From Paracyclopina nana (Eukaryota > Arthropoda > Copepoda > Cyclopoida > Cyclopettidae): 64,000 nucleotides of DNA. Position 1 is the stretch's first letter. Each line of letters starts with the position of its first letter. A model generated the notes under the pieces. That model was not told where the DNA came from. It did not search any database and saw only the letters and a list, made by a program, of their open reading frames with translations. Both the position numbers and the translations under genes were made by a program. The stretch spans positions 9,312,501 to 9,376,500 of the forward strand of contig JAGUCH010000002.1 in assembly GCA_019096065.1 (NCBI GenBank), given 5' to 3'. Of this stretch, positions 59,101-64,000 are shown piece after piece.

Positions 59101-60483
59101 CGGATGCAATGCGACAGCTAAAGGACTCAAACCAGGACACCTTTACCAATTTGAGGTCTCGGCCATCAACAAGGAAGGCCAATCCGAACCTGTTCTCACT
59201 GGCGACCCAATCCTGGCGGAGAACCCTTACAGTAAGAGACGCTATTGCATTCGTCTTTACAGTACACTAAAAAGGACATACTTGCAGGACCACCTGGTCC
59301 CCCTGGAGAGCCCAAAATTGTCGACTTCGACAACAAATCCGTCACCCTTAGGTGGACCAAACCCAAGGATACAGGCGGAAGGCCCATCAGTCACTACATC
59401 ATCCAGAAGAAAGACAAGTTTGGAGGCTGGTTTGATGCCCTGGTCACTGATGACCACAACTGCGTGGCCACCATTGACGACCTCGAGGCTCGTGTGCCAG
59501 GTTTGAGCGAGGGCAAGTGGTACCAGTTCCGTGTCATTGCCGTCAACAAGGCAGGCGAATCGGACCCATCTCCACACACTAGACCTCATCTTTGCCGTCA
59601 CAAAAACCGTATGAAAAACTCAATCATCTCTTTGAATAGTATTTTCACAGGGCTTTCTCTCTAGTGTCACCGTCAATCGACAAAGGACAATCTGGATCCA
59701 AAACCGTCAGGACGAACCGAACAGCGATTTGGCAAATCAGATGCCGAGGAGGTAAGATCACATTTTCAGCTTTAGATTTGCACAATTTTCACGAGATGAT
59801 TGCAGAGCCCCCTCCGACATTTATTTGGACCCACCCTCATCATGGCGATTTGTCAACCAACGAAGACTACTCAATTCTCCACGAGGAATACCAGGGCGGC
59901 TCCACAACGACTCTTGTGATTCACCACGCTAAGAGCTCGGACGCGGGCACCTACAGTCTCACGGCCGAGAACAGAAATGGCAAGGAAAAGGTCGATCTTG
60001 ACCTCATCGTTCTCGACACTTTGCCAGAATGTGACTGTGACATGTATAAGAGAGCGGACAAAATGTGCACGTGTTCTCATTCCTACACCGGGTAAGTTGA
60101 TCCTCCGATTATGCTACAGCTTTTTTCACTTATACTGCAACGAGCTCTGACGTAACTAAAGTCGATGATTATATAGGCAGCACTTTCTAACTCCTGTCGC
60201 CGAAGACGAGCACTCAAAGACAAGCTCGTCCTCTGGCAGCAAGCAGCCACTCGTTGAGCTATTCTATCCCCGGTCAGCCAGAGCTGCGAGCCTGGAACCG
60301 ACCTCCACTAAACCACCAAAGCCAGCCTCCGAGCTGAGGAGTCGTAATTACAGCACTAACATCTCGTCGTCATCCCGATATGCAACGACATTCACGGCGA
60401 TCCCTCGAAAATGGAGCGCAAGTGCTTCGTCCACCAGGATGAGGCGGGCTTCGTCCATTAGTGGCGGAAACAGCAGATTTTGA
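53121..60483 (+). CDS. Myosin-binding protein C-like muscle Ig/Fn3 protein, gene 1
   Basis: Sixteen exons: 53121-53132, 53219-53362, 53637-53720, 54808-55138, 55210-55277, 55616-55741, 56367-56520, 56589-58055, 58116-58439, 58505-58719, 58783-59034, 59096-59231, 59288-59608, 59665-59751, 59806-60091 and 60177-60483; 1437 residues. After a basic/Ser N-terminus (RRGSF site) come six Ig domains (about 88-690), Fn3-Fn3 (693-903), Ig (904-1000), Fn3-Fn3 (1006-1210), Ig (1212-1335) and a Ser/Arg-rich tail. Ig motifs DAGRYTC, DSGRYTC and Fn3 motifs WSPPKDDGG, WDPPLDDGG, WTKPKDTGG are plain. Order resembles vertebrate MyBP-C (Ig5-Fn2-Ig-Fn-Ig) rather than projectin/twitchin, and no kinase domain is present. 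It should bind thick filaments in the sarcomere. The 12-nt first coding exon is supported by phase and the promoter upstream. Confidence 0.9.
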
Positions 60484-61113
60484 AACGATCCATTTATAAT
60501 ACTATATTACAGCCCTGATGAGGCCCTCAAGAGGCTAGTTGAGATGCAGCTGTCTGACAGCTACTACTACTAACTGCAACGTTATAAGGAAAGATCACAA
60601 CCAGGCGGAGAACTCTGTGATAGCTCCTCCGAGGTCCGTTTTTGAGAATTTCAATGAAGAGACTCAACGATGCAACTTTGATGCTGCTGCTGTACCAATA
60701 TTGATCTTGGGCTCTCAATCATATACATCAGCATGACGATTACACTCTCTTTCCCTCCCAAGCTAGTTGTTGACCGAATTTCGTTTTTCATTCACTCGCG
60801 ACGTCGTTGCCGATCATAATTGCATGACATTTCTTTTTCTGGCACGACAACGAGTACTTGTGCACAGCAACACACAAACAAACACACTCACTCAGCCCCG
60901 CAAACCCCGATGACGATCACATACCAATCGTCCAGGATGCATGAATATTTTACATGACGACACGAGGAATTGTTGAATTATTACTGCTGTTCTTTTACTT
61001 TTTGTCTGCTGCTTGCGTAAAGTTAAACAGTGCCTGATTTCCAAGTGGACACACTACAAATTCTGTGCGCGTGTGTAAATGATGTATGTACGTGAGTTTC
61101 TACAATAAAGCAT
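60484..61113 (+). other. 3'UTR of MyBP-C-like gene 1
   Basis: AATAAA at 61104-61109 is the likely cleavage signal, giving a ~620-nt 3'UTR. It comes 5 nt before the proposed stop codon of the opposing gene, so the two 3' ends overlap or touch. Confidence 0.6.
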
Positions 61114-64000
61114 TCAAAAAAGATATTGCTGAAGAAGACCTTCCCCAGGAGAGCTTTCCAGCTCGAAGATACCAAACTCTTGCCTCAAAGTCAGAGTAAG
61201 CTGCCTACGAAGAGGCTGCATTAGGACAGCCCAGTAAATCGAAAAGTAACTTACCTCTTATGTCGGCATGAGCAGGACAAGTCGGCGCTTCGGAACATAG
61301 TGCACTCGCAGTTGTCCAAATCGTCAAGGACAATAAGGTCGATGTTAAGGCTGTCGGACCCGAGTAAATTTTTGGCTGTGAGCTTGTATTGGCCAGCGTC
61401 AGACTTCTATAGAGATAAATTAAAAGCTTTAAGATCGCTAACTAGCCACATAAATGCTAATTACAATGTATACCTTACACTTCGGTATGGAGAGGCAAGC
61501 AATAGCTTCGCCATCATCCATTACTTCAACAAAGCAACGAACATGACTTTCGTTGAGGGTTTCGTCGTTTTTGCTCCAGAACACTTGAGGCAGAGGGTAG
61601 CCAATGATGGGTATTTTCCAATCAATCCTCCTATTTTCGCGCCTAATTCGAGACCCACCCAAACTTTGGTCGATAGATGGCATAGCTGAAAATTAATTAA
61701 TGCATGAATCACATGCAGTATAGTTCTTTTTTAAAATTTGCTTACATCTTTTTGACTGGCACGTTTCAGGCTTGGAGCTTTCACTTGGGTCAGATGTGCT
61801 TGTCCTGTTCATGGCAAAGACTCGAAACTCGTAGGTTTTTCCAGTCACTAGTTTGTCAATCCAAATTTGGAGGCAGAATTCGTCAACTTTGTCACAGTCG
61901 TGAACAAAGGATGCACCAATTTTGGTCCAAGATTTGCTGTTGGAATCTCTTTTTTCAAACGCATACTTTTCAATCTTTGACCCGCCCTCATACTTTGGCT
62001 TTGACCATCTGAGCAAAAGCTTGTTATTGTCATAATCAACCACTTGCGGGTTAATCGGTGGACTAGGTTTGGCTGAAAGAGCATTATTCAAGGCTGTTTT
62101 AATATTTCTTCAACACTAACCCTACCATCTCTCTCTGATGTAAATACTGGATCAGCGATTTTTGTAGCTAGTGATTCGCCCTCTTTGTTGATGGCCACAA
62201 TCTCAAACTCGTAACATTTACCTGGGCGTAAGCCAGTGACGGTGCCCTGAAGATCGGTGCACTATAAAGTGGATAATACAGTTAAGATTGAGCAGAAATC
62301 TGTAAAATGAACTTTACATCGGCTACAATGTTCCAATCTCCAGTTTCGAAATCCATCATACGGATTTGGTAGTATTTGATAGGTCGACCTCCCTCGTCTT
62401 TAGGCGGTTGCCAACTGAATGACACTTTGTCAGGACCCACACTTGTCACCGTGAAATCCTTAGGCTCACTTGGCACATCCAAGACGTTGACAAAACCTGA
62501 GGCTTCCTCCGAGCCAGATTCACTCTCAAGAATCAGAATGTATTTTCCCGTGTCTCTGATTCGATCGCTTCTTGACACCTTCAAAATGGAATTCCTCTCG
62601 CAGTAAATTGAGTTGCGGTCAACTGACGCAATACTGATAAATTCGTCATTAACCAATTGACGGCCATCCTTTACCCATTTAACATTGGGAGCAGGCTCTC
62701 CTCCAATCCAAATATCGTAAATAAAAGGTCTTCCCTTCTTCACTTCTATGTCATGCAAGCCAGGCTTCTGTATGAACGGCGATACTACAAAAAAATCTTG
62801 CCAAATTAATTCGCCTTAAAGTGCAATATCACAAATCTCACTGAATCGAGTCTTTGCTATAATACTTGGCTCCGATGGCAGAGATGGGTTTGATACGCCT
62901 ATCTTATTGACAGCCTTTACTCTAAATTGATACTGACATCCTTCGATGAGACCCGGGCATTGTCCACTTAATAGTCCGTTGCGAGAGACAATATCTTGAG
63001 CAGAAATTGTATGGGTTTTGACCCATTTTCCATGAGAGCTTTCCTATATTGAAAAAGAAGTTTGTCATAAGAGAACATAACGTTATTGATTGTTTTTTCG
63101 CTAATACATAGGTTTCAATGTCATATGATATAATTGGCGAGCCACCATCTTCATTGGGAGCTTTCCAGCCCAGATCGCAAAAGAAAGGTCCCCAATCGAG
63201 CGTTGTTGGTCTACCAGGTGCATCAGGTGTGTCTGCAACAAAGAATTTGTTTTCGTTCACAAGAACAAAGTGGGCAAGTAAGGAAATAGCCTTGATAGCT
63301 GATACGACTCTCACAATTTGCAGCACATATACTTGAAAAATCTTTGAGCTTTCTTTTTAGAAGTAAGTTATCTTTAAAATAATCACTCCTGCTGCTGCTG
63401 CTTTGAAAAAGCACAGTAGTATAGTATATCTTGCCTCACAAATTTGACAGATATCTATCTGCAAAGAGCAGCAATGACTGTCCAACTTTTGACATTTGGG
63501 GAAAATGCTTACCAAGAATGTTCACGTTTATCAATTTTTCCGACTGTCCTTGAGCATTTTTCATGACAACTTTGTAGACCCCAGACTTGTCACGTGTGGG
63601 ATTCAAAACTGACAAGTTGATTCGATTTCCTTCCATTGACAGCTCAATATCTTTCCCAACGACAAGTTTTCGCCCATCTTTAAAAACTGCAATTTCCAAT
63701 CGAGATTGTTGATGGCCTTCAACCTCATAAGGAATGCTGCATGAGCAATCTTGATGAGCAATTCCTGTAACTGGCCCACAATCGCCAAGCTTCGGTTTTT
63801 CTTCCCCTTTGATAACGCATATCTGGCATTTTGAGGACAGCTGAGCCCCCCTGTTGGAGGGCGTGGTTAGTTCAAGGACTCCTGCATCCCCCATCTCCCA
63901 CCGGGATACAAGCAATGAAAATTTCCCATTTCCTAATGGTTCCAGGGAACAACGATCACAAGGGTGGCCGTTGATCAGTGCATTGACAGTGGCTTTTGGT
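61114..64000 (-). CDS. Myosin-binding protein C-like muscle Ig/Fn3 protein, gene 2 (partial, continues beyond the right edge)
   Basis: Visible exons: 64000-63513, 63232-63108, 63043-62842, 62784-62318, 62261-62126, 62072-61746, 61685-61474, 61406-61255 and a short last exon, probably 61204-61114. It aligns along its length to gene 1: GEEKPKLGDCGPVTGIAHQD matches GEEAPKIGDVAPVTGVAKKQ; KGRPFIYDIWIGGEPAPNVK matches KGRPIRYDLWFGGEPAPTVE. Visible domains: end of one Ig, a full Ig, one Fn3, Ig, two Fn3, Ig, then CECTMFRSADLSCSCRHK (gene 1: CDCDMYKRADKMCTCSH). The first Fn3 of gene 1 is absent here: the Ig ending LINVNIL is followed, after a 280-nt intron, by the second-Fn3 equivalent. Its C-terminus is short and lacks the Ser/Arg tail. 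The 5' part lies outside the window. Confidence 0.9.

Overview
The window is nuclear DNA from an animal, most likely an arthropod or another ecdysozoan. I cannot place it further. The genes are split by many short introns (about 55-70 nt is common). Their closest recognisable relatives are tailup/Islet, wishful-thinking/BMPR2, failed-axon-connections, Evi5, Pin1, Rpp29 and giant-muscle-type Ig/Fn3 proteins. There are no bacterial-style operons, no CRISPR array and no phage genes. All exon boundaries below were read by eye from GT(GC)/AG signals, phase and protein-family continuity.

Layout. 1-2538 (-): secreted glycosidase-like protein with a C-terminal kringle, cut by the left edge. 2731-2952 (-): small coiled-coil ORF. 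3978-4819 (-): Pin1 prolyl isomerase. 4820-8258: non-coding, with a TA-flanked MITE (6811-7198). 8259-18478 (+): Evi5 Rab-GAP, with an unrecognised antisense ORF inside its first intron (11127-11567) and a probable alternative N-terminal exon (13843-14402). 19030-19992 (-): FAX/FAXC-like protein. 20198-20767 (-): Ly6-like secreted protein. 21219-23250 (-): BMP type II receptor (Wit/BMPR2) whose kinase lacks the catalytic aspartates. 23251-34957: gene-poor, with a 1.46-kb terminal-inverted-repeat element built of ~62-bp repeats. 34958-39255 (+) and 41621-49157 (-): two complete Islet LIM-homeobox genes, tail to tail. 50361-51098 (-): RNase P/MRP subunit Rpp29. 53121-60483 (+) and 61114 to beyond 64000 (-): two MyBP-C-like muscle Ig/Fn3 genes, also tail to tail.

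The most notable themes are: two neighbouring inverted (convergent) gene duplications, Islet x2 and MyBP-C-like x2; a BMPR2-family receptor that looks like a pseudokinase; a kringle fused to a glycosidase-like protein; and a ~790-bp dispersed repeat carrying a tRNA-like block, one copy of which sits in an Islet intron inside a larger foldback structure.
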